Assembly: GCA_027577415.1 (NCBI GenBank) | Contig: JANBQS010000036.1 | Span: 1 to 49,560, forward strand | Direction of reading: 5' to 3' | Origin: Coemansia sp. RSA 922 | Taxonomy: Eukaryota > Kickxellomycota > Kickxellomycetes > Kickxellales > Kickxellaceae | DNA: 49,560 nt | Shown: positions 1 through 9,653 of the stretch, piece after piece | Position numbering within the stretch: position 1 is the stretch's first letter | Layout: each line of letters begins with the position of its first letter | Made by a program: the position numbers and the translations under genes | The notes under the pieces: model-generated | What the model was told of the DNA's origin: nothing | Seen by the model: the letters and a program-made list of their open reading frames with translations, nothing else | Database searches by the model: none

Positions 1-184
1 GAGGGCGGATTCAAGTACTAATGTTGCGCTGTCGCTGAGCGGCATCGCATGTAATGTGTATGTTTACATGCTTACACCTTTTTTACATCTTCTGCTCAAA
101 AATGACCCTTTGCTATTCACTCGGCATGCAAACATGTTACTTAAATGTTACTTATTAACGTGTTCATGGGCGGTGGGCGGTTCC

Positions 185-1681
185 TCAGCTCTTGATCTTG
201 GTACTCTGAGTAAAGCTCTTGCCTCGCTCTTCGCGCCCAACGACAATAAGCACCAAGACACAGCAGAAAACGGCGCCCATGAGAATGCCCTGTACGCGAC
301 CGTAGTTTGGCACTTGGTCGCCGTCGCGCAGCTCTGGTAACGGGTTTCGCTCGCCCATCGTGGCTTCAATCTGACTAGCACTTGCCGAAACTAGGTTTCC
401 GAGCTGGTAAGATAGGCCTGGGAAGGTTGCGCGAAAGCCCTCCGGCGATATCTCGCTCAAGTAAACCGGGATGACGCCCCATGCTCCTTGTACAAACACC
501 TGCATGAAGAAAGCGCCTGCCAACAGCTGGCCAAACTGACTTGGCAAAACCCACAGCGGGATGAAGCAAGCTCCGCAGATAGAACAAATGGCAATGGTTC
601 TACGCCGACCCAGGTATTCGGAGATATATCCAAAGAACATACCGCCAACAATGGCACCGAAATTGCCAACAATAGTGCCGACCGTTGCTTGCTTGGGCGA
701 AAAGTCGTGCTGTTTCTTTAGGAATGTCGGATACAGATCTTGGCTGCCGTGGGAGAGAAAGTTCATGGCTGCCATTAACACTACGGCGTATATACAGCGC
801 GCCCAGTGCTGCTTCAGCATGTCCAAGACGATTATGTGGTACGGCTTGGAGCTAGCCCGCTGTGCCTGACGTGCCTGTCTCCACGCATCAGTCTCCTCTA
901 GAAAGTATGCCAATACAATTGTGATGGCCGCTGGTATTATCGAGATCCAGTATAGAGCCCGCCACCCCAGATTTGGCACTATGGCGTAGTACATCATTGC
1001 GGCGACGAGGTTTCCTATAGCATACCCCTCTTGCAAAATGCCGGAAAATATGCCTCTGCTTTCGACAGGCAGCGCTTCCATGGCCAGAGAACTGCCCAGG
1101 CCCCATTCGCCACCCATCAGAATACCGTACACTGCGCGCAATCCGACAAATGTAGAGAGGTTGTTGGAGAATCCCGACGCCAACTCGATAATCGTAAACA
1201 AGAAGAGATTTACCATTAGCGGGATGCGGCGGCCGTATCTATCAGCAACGATGCCAAAGACGAGTGCGCCGACAGGCCGCAGCATAAGGGTCACAGTGAT
1301 AGCCGAAGTCACTCGTGATGGCTCTACGCCAAACGCATCGCCCAGCTCAGTCGTGGACATTGATACGCAGAAAAAGTCAATAGCGTCGACCATCCAGCCA
1401 AGAAAGGCTACCGAAAACGTGTATGCCTGGCGAGGGCTGAGCCTGAGTAGCGTCAGTGGGTTCTGGAGCTTGCTTCTAGGGTCAGGCCTCTCGAATAGCT
1501 CCCAAATATGACTGAATCTACCCGACATTCTAGTGCGTCGTGCTAAAGTTGCAGGCTGATCTTCAACCTCCCCACTTGGTTCGGCGGTGCCCGGCGCATC
1601 CTCCTCAGCATACGCGTTTGTCTTTTCAACATTATCAGGCTGCCGCGCACCCAGTTCAAGTACGTCCTCCACGTTACTCAT
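185..1681 (-). CDS. JEN1: JEN1-type monocarboxylate/proton symporter (MFS)
   Basis: A 498-residue intron-free protein of the major facilitator superfamily, expected to import lactate, pyruvate or related carboxylates with protons across the plasma membrane. The first 80 or so residues are hydrophilic and cytosolic. About twelve hydrophobic segments follow. A DRYGRR loop lies between early helices, in the usual MFS position. The diagnostic evidence is a stretch near residues 306-318 reading NFLSHGSQDLYPT. It fits the published JEN-family signature N-x-x-S/T-H-x-S/T-Q-D-x-x-x-T, whose His, Gln and Asp are known to matter for transport. The start codon is the only reasonable ATG, and the length is normal for the family. 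The neighbouring gene is divergent, 466 bp away. The substrate (mono- versus dicarboxylate) cannot be read from the sequence. Confidence 0.9.
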   Translation of the reverse strand: MSNVEDVLELGARQPDNVEKTNAYAEEDAPGTAEPSGEVEDQPATLARRTRMSGRFSHIWELFERPDPRSKLQNPLTLLRLSPRQAYTFSVAFLGWMVDAIDFFCVSMSTTELGDAFGVEPSRVTSAITVTLMLRPVGALVFGIVADRYGRRIPLMVNLFLFTIIELASGFSNNLSTFVGLRAVYGILMGGEWGLGSSLAMEALPVESRGIFSGILQEGYAIGNLVAAMMYYAIVPNLGWRALYWISIIPAAITIVLAYFLEETDAWRQARQAQRASSKPYHIIVLDMLKQHWARCIYAVVLMAAMNFLSHGSQDLYPTFLKKQHDFSPKQATVGTIVGNFGAIVGGMFFGYISEYLGRRRTIAICSICGACFIPLWVLPSQFGQLLAGAFFMQVFVQGAWGVIPVYLSEISPEGFRATFPGLSYQLGNLVSASASQIEATMGERNPLPELRDGDQVPNYGRVQGILMGAVFCCVLVLIVVGREERGKSFTQSTKIKS

Positions 1682-2147
1682 AGTGTGGATATATGGCTAG
1701 GGATTTCTTCTCCAAGTTAAGGCTCGGTAAACCCAAGAGATGCAGAAATGTTGGGGGCAAGGCGCAAGTGACGAGTGAGTTGTCAATTAGAAATTGTACG
1801 CGCTTTATGTACTGGCAGGCGAGGTCTTTAGATGTGTCCCAACTGTCTAGTCTCTGTCAAAGATATAGCCACAATTGATATCAAAACAATGCTAGGTCAC
1901 AAAATATTTTTTTTTTGACAAATTAGCTCCATTGTCAGGCTCTAAGCCATCATCATGTGTGGAATGGTCATATGCCTGAGCTGTGTTTGTACGCGACAGG
2001 TAGATCATGTCAAATACGTCATCCATAAGGTGCCGAGATCACTTGGCACCAAGAGGCACTTGCTGCTTATGTCCTTACAGAGCTTTAATCAGACGGCTCT
2101 GTCATCAAGTTTTTCTTCACACCTTTTCTTCTTTTATTATAGGCGGG
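1682..2147. other. Intergenic region between JEN1 and SWS1
   Basis: This 466 bp divergent promoter region holds no supported gene. It is AT-rich around 1870-1925, with the palindrome TTGATATCAA at 1875-1884 and a poly-T run just after 1910. A pyrimidine-rich stretch ending in TATAG at about 2110-2142 sits directly before the SWS1 ATG. It could be the 3' end of a leader intron, but I cannot place a donor. Confidence 0.4.
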
Positions 2148-2549
2148 ATGGACTACGTACAGCAGCAGCTGGCTTCAATTGTTAAAGACATTCACCGAGT
2201 ATCGCAGGCCGCAGAGCATGCGGATGCCGAGATAGCTGACCTGTATGTCCTCCTCGGCCACGAGCACATGCTCACTGCACTAAGGCTGGTTGACCGTGGC
2301 GTAGTTTGCCTAAGCAGCAACAACCGCTCGCTTTTCAAAGTCAAGTCTGCAGCTCAGCCTTGCGACGACGTTTGCTACTGCCTGCTTCCAGGCTCGTATT
2401 GCAGCGCTTGCACACGGCAAGAGCCGACAGAGGCCACGGCGCCCTGTGTCCACACAACTGCTGCGCTCGTGGCGATTGCGCAGTCGCGGTTTACCTCGGA
2501 GGCTCTGCCGCCAAGGGAGCTGGCCGCAGCTCTGTTCAGCATCACATGA
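2148..2549 (+). CDS. SWS1: SWS1/ZSWIM7-like SWIM zinc-finger protein (Shu complex)
   Basis: A 133-residue protein resembling ZSWIM7/Sws1. That family works with RAD51 paralogues in the Shu complex to promote Rad51 filament assembly during homologous recombination. The central block (residues about 28-65) has the family pattern of a short helix, then LVDRGVVCLSSNNRSLFKV, which parallels the LVDR...ISSPSGRSVYQV region of ZSWIM7. A Cys-rich segment follows, with CYC, YCSACTR and PCVHTTAALVA, then a C-terminal helix. The CxH half of the SWIM finger is clear. The CxC half appears as CSAC, with one extra residue, so metal binding may be altered. I chose ATG 2148 because the family is about 130-140 residues and the upstream in-frame sequence looks like leader or intron. 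Confidence 0.7.
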   Translation: MDYVQQQLASIVKDIHRVSQAAEHADAEIADLYVLLGHEHMLTALRLVDRGVVCLSSNNRSLFKVKSAAQPCDDVCYCLLPGSYCSACTRQEPTEATAPCVHTTAALVAIAQSRFTSEALPPRELAAALFSIT

Positions 2550-3003
2550 CTTGAATCTGCCAATCCGCAGAATCACGGGATTTAATCTGAGGAAAATTTT
2601 TTATTTGGCGTGGTGGGCTTGGGGAAAGCTTGGCTTTAGATAAAGCGACTCTTTGGCGCTAAGGTGGTGATGTTGGCAGACTTTGGCCCTGTCAAAGCGA
2701 GGCTGGCGACGAGCAAAGGGGGGAAAGGCGAATCGAGAGTAGTGCGACCCTCACTCTCGCTGTGCGGGGGCGGGCATACACCATGGAGACGCAAGGGCGT
2801 GCGTCCCGCCAGCGCTTTCCTTCTTTACTTCTCTAGAAACTATCCTATTTCTGGTCGTTTATTTTCTTACTCGCTCTACGCATACATTTCGTTAATACGC
2901 CCTCCAATATAGCCGAGGCAACGAAATTGTTACATCGCCATCCGATTTATTTCCATCACAAGAGAATATAAATCCAAGAGAAACTCATACCAAAGCTGAC
3001 AAA
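2550..3003. other. Intergenic region and eIF4A promoter
   Basis: This 454 bp region contains no supported gene. It carries TTTGGCGC at 2652-2659 and a GC-rich stretch at 2740-2810. A TATAAAT sequence at 2967-2973 lies only about 31 bp before the eIF4A start codon. Its closeness to the ATG implies either a very short leader or that it is not the functional TATA box. Confidence 0.4.
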
Positions 3004-4357
3004 ATGGCCGAGTAAGTATTTCCCGCTGCACCTTGGCACGTTGTGCCCCACAGCCAGGCGTTCCCTGCCTGAGCGAGTAGTTTTGAGCTCCGAGCAGAGC
3101 AGCTGAAGCATACCTGCGAATATGCGCATACTTGCTCAACTACTACTAAATACCTGTGCTTATAAAACTCTCTATAGCTCTTTTGCTGACATTGATGCCA
3201 AGGACATCTCCTCCAACTACAACACCGTTGTTGAGAGCTTCGACGACATGGGCCTCGACGATGACCTGCTGCGCGGCATCTACGCCTTTGGTTTCGAGCG
3301 CCCCTCGGCCATCCAGCAGCGCGCCATTGTCCCCGTGCTGAAGGGCCACGACGTTATTGCCCAGGCACAGTCGGGTACCGGCAAGACCGCTACTTTCTCG
3401 ATCTCCATTCTGCAGAAGATCGACCCCAACCTGCCTCAGATCCAGGCTCTGGTTCTGGCTCCCACCCGCGAGCTGGCTATGCAGATCCAGAAGGTCATGA
3501 CCTCGCTTGGTGACTTCCGCAAGGTCAAGGTCCACCCTTGCATTGGTGGCACGCGTGTTGCCGAGGACGAGCGGATCCTCAACAGCGGCATCCACGCCGT
3601 CGTTGGTACTCCCGGCCGTGTGTTTGACATGATCAAGCGCGGCGCCCTCAAGACCGCCTCGATTAAGATCTTCGCCCTTGACGAGGCTGACGAGATGCTC
3701 TCCATGGGCTTCAAGGACCAGATCTATGAGGTCTTCCAGCTTTTGCCCGCTGAGGTTCAGGTTGTCCTGCTGAGCGCCACCATGCCCAACGACGTGTTTG
3801 AGGTCACCAGCAAGTTTATGCGCGATCCCATCCGCATTCTGGTCAAGCGCGACGAGCTGACGCTTGAGGGTATCAAGCAGTTCTACATTTCGGTCGAGCG
3901 CGAGGACTACAAGTTCGACACGCTGGCTGATTTGTACGAGACCCTCAACATTACCCAGGCGGTTATTTTCTGCAACACTCGCAGAAAGGTCGACTTCCTC
4001 ACCGAGAAGCTGCGCGAGCGTAGCTTCACCGTCTCGGCAATGCACGGTGACATGGAGCAGGGTCAGCGCGATACCATCATGAAGGAGTTCCGCTCGGGCT
4101 CGTCGCGTGTCCTCATCTCCACTGACTTGCTTGCCCGTGGTATCGATGTGCAGCAGATCTCATTGGTCATCAACTACGACCTTCCCGGCTCTCGCGAGAA
4201 CTACATTCACCGCATTGGTCGTGGTGGTCGTTTCGGTCGCAAGGGTGTTGCTATCAACTTTGTCGCTGACGAGGATGTGAACAAGCTGCGTGAAATCGAG
4301 CAGTACTACGGTACCCAGGTCGACGAGATGCCCGGAGACATTGCCAGCCTCTTCTAA
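3004..4357 (+). CDS. TIF1: eIF4A, DEAD-box translation initiation helicase
   Basis: ATP-dependent RNA helicase of the eIF4F cap-binding complex, which unwinds 5' leaders for 40S scanning. Exon 1 is only 8 coding bases (3004-3011). A GTAAGT intron covers 3012-3177 and ends in TATAG, and exon 2 runs 3178-4357, giving 395 residues, the usual length. The N-terminus therefore reads MADSFADIDA. Domains in order: Q-motif ([13 protein letters not shown]), Walker A near residue 67 (AQSGTGKT), PTRELA, GTPGR, DEAD at 171-174, SAT near 201, and [13 protein letters not shown] near 347. Codon use is strongly biased to C- and G-ending codons, typical of high expression. A long antisense open frame over exon 2 is a by-product of that bias. 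AATAAA lies 68 bp after the stop. eIF4AIII is less likely given the N-terminus. Confidence 0.95.
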
Positions 4358-4423
4358 GCTGATGCGAGCGTCCGCCTATAAATATTATATATGAAAGATG
4401 TGGCGTTTTTTTGGTGCTTCCTC

Positions 4424-4441
4424 AAATAAATTTATAAAAAA
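4424..4441 (+). terminator. Poly(A) signal region of eIF4A
   Basis: AAATAAATTTATAAAA follows the eIF4A stop codon by about 67 bp and includes canonical AATAAA at 4425-4430. A poly-A run follows, and a pyrimidine-rich leader of the next gene begins soon after. Confidence 0.5.
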
Positions 4442-4564
4442 AAATCTACTTCCCCACGCCAACGTCACCTTTGCTCTTTAGACATTTTCTTTCCCCCCTT
4501 TTTTCAAAGCCATTTGCATTCCCTCGTTTTTTATAATACTCAATTGGTGGCAACAGTCATTCCA

Positions 4565-6571
4565 ATGAACACATCTACTTCCAATTCGGTAGTGCCCTCG
4601 TCAGCTACGGATGCTAGTGCATCCACACAGCCTCAAACACTTGGTCTTTTTAAGCGGCCCGAGTTTATCGCTGGAATTGAAGACTTTCGGAAGCACTTTG
4701 GCCAGGAAGTGCGTTGCAAGACGACAGAGGGGTACACTTTTCTGGGACTTGACAAGCCCGTTTTTGGGTATACTCCCGTGCCACAACCGCAGCAACTGAG
4801 CCACCAGGACAAGCCAAAGCCAACACCCGCAAAGGCCGTGTCGAGCGGAAAGTCGGCGGCAGTCGGTGAGACATTGCTGGTGCCCAATGGTATATCCCCG
4901 GCATCGCAGCCCTTGCCGCAGGCGGCGGGGGCAGCCTCACATGGTCGGGCAGCACGCACACCGGCAAAGACAGTTGCGAATGGCTCGCGTGGCGCACAGC
5001 GGGAGAGCGAATCTACTCTGGACCATCTGATGAGCTTTATTAAGCCCAGCCCACCTCCCTCGGGCAACACGACGCAGCCCGCAGTTACATTGAACGCGAC
5101 GGCAGCGCAGAGACCCGTATTTGTAAAGACAGTCGTGATGTCGCAAGTGCGGGCCCGGGCTAATACTATGGCGCCATCGTTGCCAGCACTTATAGTCCCG
5201 CAATCACCTCTCGTCAAGCGCGTGGTAGCATTGCAACGCAAACTCGATGGGTTGAGGGAGCAAGTAAGGCTAAAGAAGCAGCAGGCAAAGCAGCAGTACT
5301 CTTGTGAGCGCTCTAGCTCGACAGACGTGAAAAAGAGGAGTGGAAACAACGAGACTATGGAGCGGATCAAGAGGAGAGACGGGGGCTCAGATGACAGAGA
5401 CGAGCGTTTAAGCACAGGCAGTCGCTCGCCGGCAGATCCCGATAACGGTCGGCATCGGCGCGGTGACCCTCCACATAGCAATGCTCGAAAGAGACCACGG
5501 CCTGGGTTTGAATTCCAAATACGCGTTCCCAAGAAGGCGCGGCGGCAGGTACTTGATGCGATTGCTGCTACGACTTCCAACAAGCGACCCGCCAGCAGCT
5601 ACCCTGCGCCAGGCGGAGGCAACGAGCCTCAAAGAGAGCCCAAGCAAGCGCGCAAGGGAAACACATCCACTGTACTCTCGCGGCAGCGCACTCACTCGCC
5701 GCCCGCTCCGAAGGCATCTCGCAAAGCACACGCGAGCCATCTCTCACCTGCGCGCTCAGGGTCGGCGACTAGGCTCGCATCCGAGAGTCGGCCACGTGTT
5801 TCCGAGAAGAACAGAGCAGAGGCGGGAAAGGAGGGCTTGGCTCCTGCAGCTCCCAACACCACCGGCCACAGCCGCGCTGTAACTGGAACTCCGCCTGTCG
5901 ACACCGAGCAGCTGAAGCGGCAATCTGCTCGCCTAGAGGGCTTTATGCGATCGTTCAAGCACAGCGGTGATGCCGAGAACAGTCCCAAAGGCAGAAAGGA
6001 GCTGGAGGTCGGGTACTACTTGGAGTCCCTGGCATGCTGCCTGGAGGATTTCTGGTGCCGCAGCGCGTTCAGCACTCCTTCTGATATGAAGAAAAGGTGG
6101 TCGACTATGCTGGAGCTGTGTGGCCACATTCGCCAGACATGCAATACTCGCGAGCTGTCGCCGATTCGCGGGTGCGCTGCGCTGATAACAGCAAGTGTGT
6201 ACTATCAGCTCTCATCGACAACGCTCGAGATGGCGCAAGGCTCCCGAGAGTCTAGCGAGTCCAGCAACGTAGCAAAGCTCCTAGCTGACATGGGCAAGTA
6301 TGAGCAAAGCAGTCGCCAGTTGCTTAGCTCATACGAAGTGTCGCGGCAGTTTCCACAAACATGGAATAGATGTGTCGCTGTTCACTCTGCACATTCGACC
6401 TATGAGCCCCGATCGTACCCAATGGCTAGCAAGTGGCCCTCGGTGGCATACCCGATAGGCGCTACATCCAACCCAATGGATGTGGCCAACTTTGTTAGAC
6501 AGCTGGGCGGGGAGTGGCTGGAACGTAGCGGTCTGGCGCTAAAGGCCCCCAAAACACAGACAAGCGCCTGA
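4565..6571 (+). CDS. Basic, mostly disordered protein with an AF4/FMR2-like C-terminal domain (candidate)
   Basis: A 668-residue single-exon protein. Residues about 29-75 form one compact block (DFRKHFGQEV to FLGLDKPVFGY) that I do not recognise. The middle is low-complexity and Ser/Pro/Arg rich, with a short charged helix near 220-240 and a nuclear localisation-like cluster at about 309-328 (RKRPRPG, PKKARR). Residues about 446-660 look helical. By eye they follow the order of landmarks in the C-terminal homology domain of AFF4: a KHSGDA-like turn, a helix with YYLESLACCLED, MLELCGHIR, a small helix with AALITASVYY, then LLSSYEV and finally MDVANFVRQLGGEWL. AFF proteins scaffold the super elongation complex, and fission yeast Ebp1 is a distant AFF4 relative. 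The assignment is a structural guess from pattern order. The start was set at ATG 4565, the first in-frame ATG. Confidence 0.5.
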   Translation: MNTSTSNSVVPSSATDASASTQPQTLGLFKRPEFIAGIEDFRKHFGQEVRCKTTEGYTFLGLDKPVFGYTPVPQPQQLSHQDKPKPTPAKAVSSGKSAAVGETLLVPNGISPASQPLPQAAGAASHGRAARTPAKTVANGSRGAQRESESTLDHLMSFIKPSPPPSGNTTQPAVTLNATAAQRPVFVKTVVMSQVRARANTMAPSLPALIVPQSPLVKRVVALQRKLDGLREQVRLKKQQAKQQYSCERSSSTDVKKRSGNNETMERIKRRDGGSDDRDERLSTGSRSPADPDNGRHRRGDPPHSNARKRPRPGFEFQIRVPKKARRQVLDAIAATTSNKRPASSYPAPGGGNEPQREPKQARKGNTSTVLSRQRTHSPPAPKASRKAHASHLSPARSGSATRLASESRPRVSEKNRAEAGKEGLAPAAPNTTGHSRAVTGTPPVDTEQLKRQSARLEGFMRSFKHSGDAENSPKGRKELEVGYYLESLACCLEDFWCRSAFSTPSDMKKRWSTMLELCGHIRQTCNTRELSPIRGCAALITASVYYQLSSTTLEMAQGSRESSESSNVAKLLADMGKYEQSSRQLLSSYEVSRQFPQTWNRCVAVHSAHSTYEPRSYPMASKWPSVAYPIGATSNPMDVANFVRQLGGEWLERSGLALKAPKTQTSA

Positions 6572-6955
6572 GAGAGAGAGCTACTGTGTCTACTACTAAT
6601 ATATGTAACTTCAATGCCTCAAAAGTGAGTAGTAGCGAGTATTGCGCCCAAAGTGAGACTAGTAGTAGCAATAGCCAGGGAAAGGAGGGAGCTTTGAGAA
6701 ATATTTTTTGTTTACGTTAGTTGAATTGATTTGATTAGCATCGTTGGTTTATATTATACAACGCGTTCAATTGTGAGCGCACTTTCCTTTTTCCTTTCGG
6801 GTATCAATAAAAAACACTTTATCTTTCTTTCGCTCTGCTCCTTCGTAAATACTTTTCTTCTTCTTATTCTTTTTTGGGTCTCTTGTGTCTAGGAGGAATT
6901 CTACTTGTTTATTGTTATTTATTGTAGTCGCACTACTTTTTCTGTTTCAAGCAAG
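6572..6955. other. Intergenic region and MCM7 promoter
   Basis: This 384 bp region has no supported gene. It contains an MCB box at 6761-6766 (separate entry), an AATAAA-like stretch near 6806 and a long pyrimidine-rich tract from about 6820 to 6950 that probably forms the MCM7 leader. Confidence 0.4.
6761..6766 (+). promoter_or_regulatory. MCB box (ACGCGT) upstream of MCM7
   Basis: A perfect ACGCGT hexamer lies 190 bp before the MCM7 start codon. In other fungi this element binds MBF-type factors and drives G1/S expression of replication genes. Only the hexamer is seen, so its function here is inferred from the gene it precedes. Confidence 0.45.
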
Positions 6956-9557
6956 ATGAGTGCACTCGCGGCAATTCGCTCGGTTGTCGATTATGACAGC
7001 GAAGTCGGTAAGTAGCAGTGCTTCAGTTCATAACAACAGTCAACCACCAAGCATCTGCTAATACTCGGCTTTTGTTGTAGGAAAGATAACGCAGTTCATG
7101 GAAAAGTTTGTGGATGCTGGAGGCAAGAAGCAAGCAGCGATGGACGACAGCGAGGCGATGATGTGTGAGCTGTCGCCTGGCGAGTCCCGGGCAAAGTACG
7201 TGAATATGCTGCAGCGTGTAGCCAACCGCAGCGAGGACACGGTCGAAATATCACTTGACGACGTGCGGACGTTTGAAATCGAAAGCAGCGGCGGACACCC
7301 CCCGTTTGCGTTCGCGTCATCCCTTGCGTATCGCATCGAGAACAACGCAAAGTGCTACAGCGAGCTTTTCAGCAGGGCGATCGACAACTTGATCCCCGAG
7401 CCCAGCGAGAGCGCGATGCAGGACCCTGAGGCGGACGTGCTTGATGTGCTGTTCCAAGCCCGGCGGGACCGCGACCGGCGCGACCGCGAGATCGTGCAGG
7501 CGGCCGAGCAGGAGATCATTAAGGCGATGGGCACAGACGGCGAGGGCGCTCACAAGCAGGCGGCTGGAGCGGATCTGTTCCCAGCGATTCTGACGCGGCG
7601 GTACTCTGTGCGGTTTGTGCCTCGCAGCAACCAGGCAGCCCAAGCAGTGCGCGACATTGGGGCCAGCCAGATCGGGCACCTGGTGACTGTGCGCGGAATC
7701 GTTACGCGCGTGTCAGACATCCGGCCGTCGATGGTCGTGGCGGCGTACCTCTGCGACTCGTGCGGGAGCGAGGTGTTCCAGGAGGTCAAGACGCGGCAAT
7801 TCACGCCCCTGACGCAGTGCCAGAGCGCGCGCTGTACCGACAACCGCTCGCGCGGCAAGCTCCACAAGCAGACGCGGGGGAGCCGGTTCCTGCGGTTCCA
7901 GGAAGTCAAGCTGCAGGAGATGACCGATCAGGTGCCGATGGGAGACATCCCGCGCACGCTGACCATCCACTGCTACGAGGGGTCTGTGCGCAAGCTCAAC
8001 CCGGGCGACGTGGCGCACATCACGGGCGTGTTCCTGCCCCAGCCATATACTGGCTTCCGCGCCCTCCGCGCTGGGCTGCTGGCCGACACGCTGCTGGAGG
8101 CCCACCACATTCGCCCCTTGAAGCGTCGCTACGACCAGCTCGCCTCAGAGCTTACGCCTGAGCTGTACATGCGCCTGGCCCAGCTCAGCCGCGACCCTGA
8201 CGTCTTTGGCCGCGTGTCGCGCGCCATTGCGCCCGAGATCTTTGGCCACGAGGACGTCAAGAAGGCTCTGCTGCTGCTGCTTGTCGGCGCCCCCACCAAG
8301 CGCACCAAGGACGGCATGTCGATCCGAGGCGACATCAACATCTGTCTCATGGGTGACCCTGGTGTGGCAAAGTCGCAGCTCCTGCGCTTTGTTGCCAAGG
8401 TGGCTCCGCGCGGCGTCTACACCACTGGTCGCGGCTCGTCGGGCGTCGGTCTGACCGCTGCCGTCATGCGCGACTCTGTGACGGGCGAGATGGTGCTTGA
8501 GGGTGGTGCGCTTGTTTTGGCCGACAACGGCATCTGCGCCATCGACGAGTTTGACAAGATGGACGAGTCTGACCGCACGGCCATCCACGAAGTCATGGAG
8601 CAGCAGACCATCTCCATCTCCAAGGCCGGCATCACCACCACCCTGAATGCCCGCACCTCCATTCTCGCTGCCGCCAACCCCGCCCGCAGTCGCTACAACC
8701 CTCGCATGACTCCAGAGGAAAACATCAACTTGCCTGCTGCCCTGCTGAGTCGTTTTGACGTTCTGTTCCTGATGCTCGACCGCCCCAACCACGACGACGA
8801 CCTGCTGCTCGCCCGCCATGTCGCTTGGGTCCACGCCCACGGCCGCCACCCTACCCACGCTGACTTGAATGGCACCTCTGGAGCTGCTAACCACCAGGAG
8901 GAGGAGGAGGTCGATATGGAGCTTTTGCGCCACTTTATTGCCGGCGCTCGCGCTCGCAATCCAGTCCTGCCTCGTGCTGTGGCTGACTACGTCGTAGGTG
9001 CTTACGTTCAGCTCAGGCAGCAGTACAAGTCGGCTCTGGATTCTGCTGCGTCGCGCCGTGTGGGTGGTCGCTCCTCCATTGACACTGGTATTGCCGCCAA
9101 CACGCGTTCGAACATTGGCAACACCACCCCTCGCACGCTTCTGGCCATCCTTCGCCTGGCCCAGGCCCGTGCTCGTATTCGCGCCGCTGACGCTGTCGGT
9201 ACCGAAGATGTCGACGAGGCCCTGCGCCTGATGGACGCCGCTCACGTCACCCTTGACTCACAGCCGGCTGGTACCTCTGGCATTTTCGGCGAGCGCCAGC
9301 AGCGTTCTGACCCAGTGTCGTCGATCTTCTCCATCATGACTCGCCAGCTGGCAACCATGCAGGCTGTCTCTGCCTCCAGCACTGGTTCTATGCCGCAACT
9401 AAACTACTCTGATATCCTGAGTCGTGTGCGCGACGCCGGGTTCAGCGAGGCTGACCTGAGCCGCTGCTTGCAACAGTACGAGGACATCAACATCCTGCAA
9501 GTCAATCTGACTCGGACAAGGATTACCTTTGTCAGTGCACCTACTGCCACCGACTAA
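6956..9557 (+). CDS. MCM7: MCM7, subunit of the MCM2-7 replicative helicase
   Basis: AAA+ ATPase subunit of the hexameric helicase loaded at replication origins. Exon 1 is 6956-7007, a 73-base intron covers 7008-7080 (GTAAGT to TTGTAG), and exon 2 is 7081-9557, giving 842 residues. The N-terminal MCM domain carries a zinc-binding motif with CDSC near residue 242 and CQSARC near 265. It is followed by the MCM7-like blocks GHLVTVRGIVTRVSDI and DQVPMGDIPR. The ATPase core has Walker A GDPGVAKSQ near 442, Walker B ICAIDEFDKM near 502 and the arginine-finger motif SRFDVLF near 574. A C-terminal winged-helix region ends the protein. Family assignment to MCM7 rather than other MCMs rests on the zinc-finger region and the QVPMGDIPR block. 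It converges on the next gene with 96 bp between stop codons. Confidence 0.95.
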
Positions 9558-9653
9558 AGTACCTGACCATGTTTTTTGTTCTTCGTTTCTTTCACTTTTA
9601 TCGTTCTTATCTCATCCTCCATTTGTGACAAATATATAGTTGATTACTTGTCA

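Noticed and set aside
2664..2912. Small plus-strand open frame upstream of eIF4A
   Set aside because: Non-coding composition, no homology recognised, lies in the promoter region.
3146..4045. A 299-codon minus-strand open frame
   Set aside because: Antisense shadow of eIF4A caused by strongly biased codon use.
4633..5583. A 316-codon minus-strand open frame
   Set aside because: Antisense to the AF4-like candidate. Its Cys/Ser/Arg composition is that of a complement and no motif is seen.
8145..9245. A 366-codon minus-strand open frame
   Set aside because: Antisense shadow of the MCM7 ATPase domain; low-complexity Val/Gly/Arg composition.
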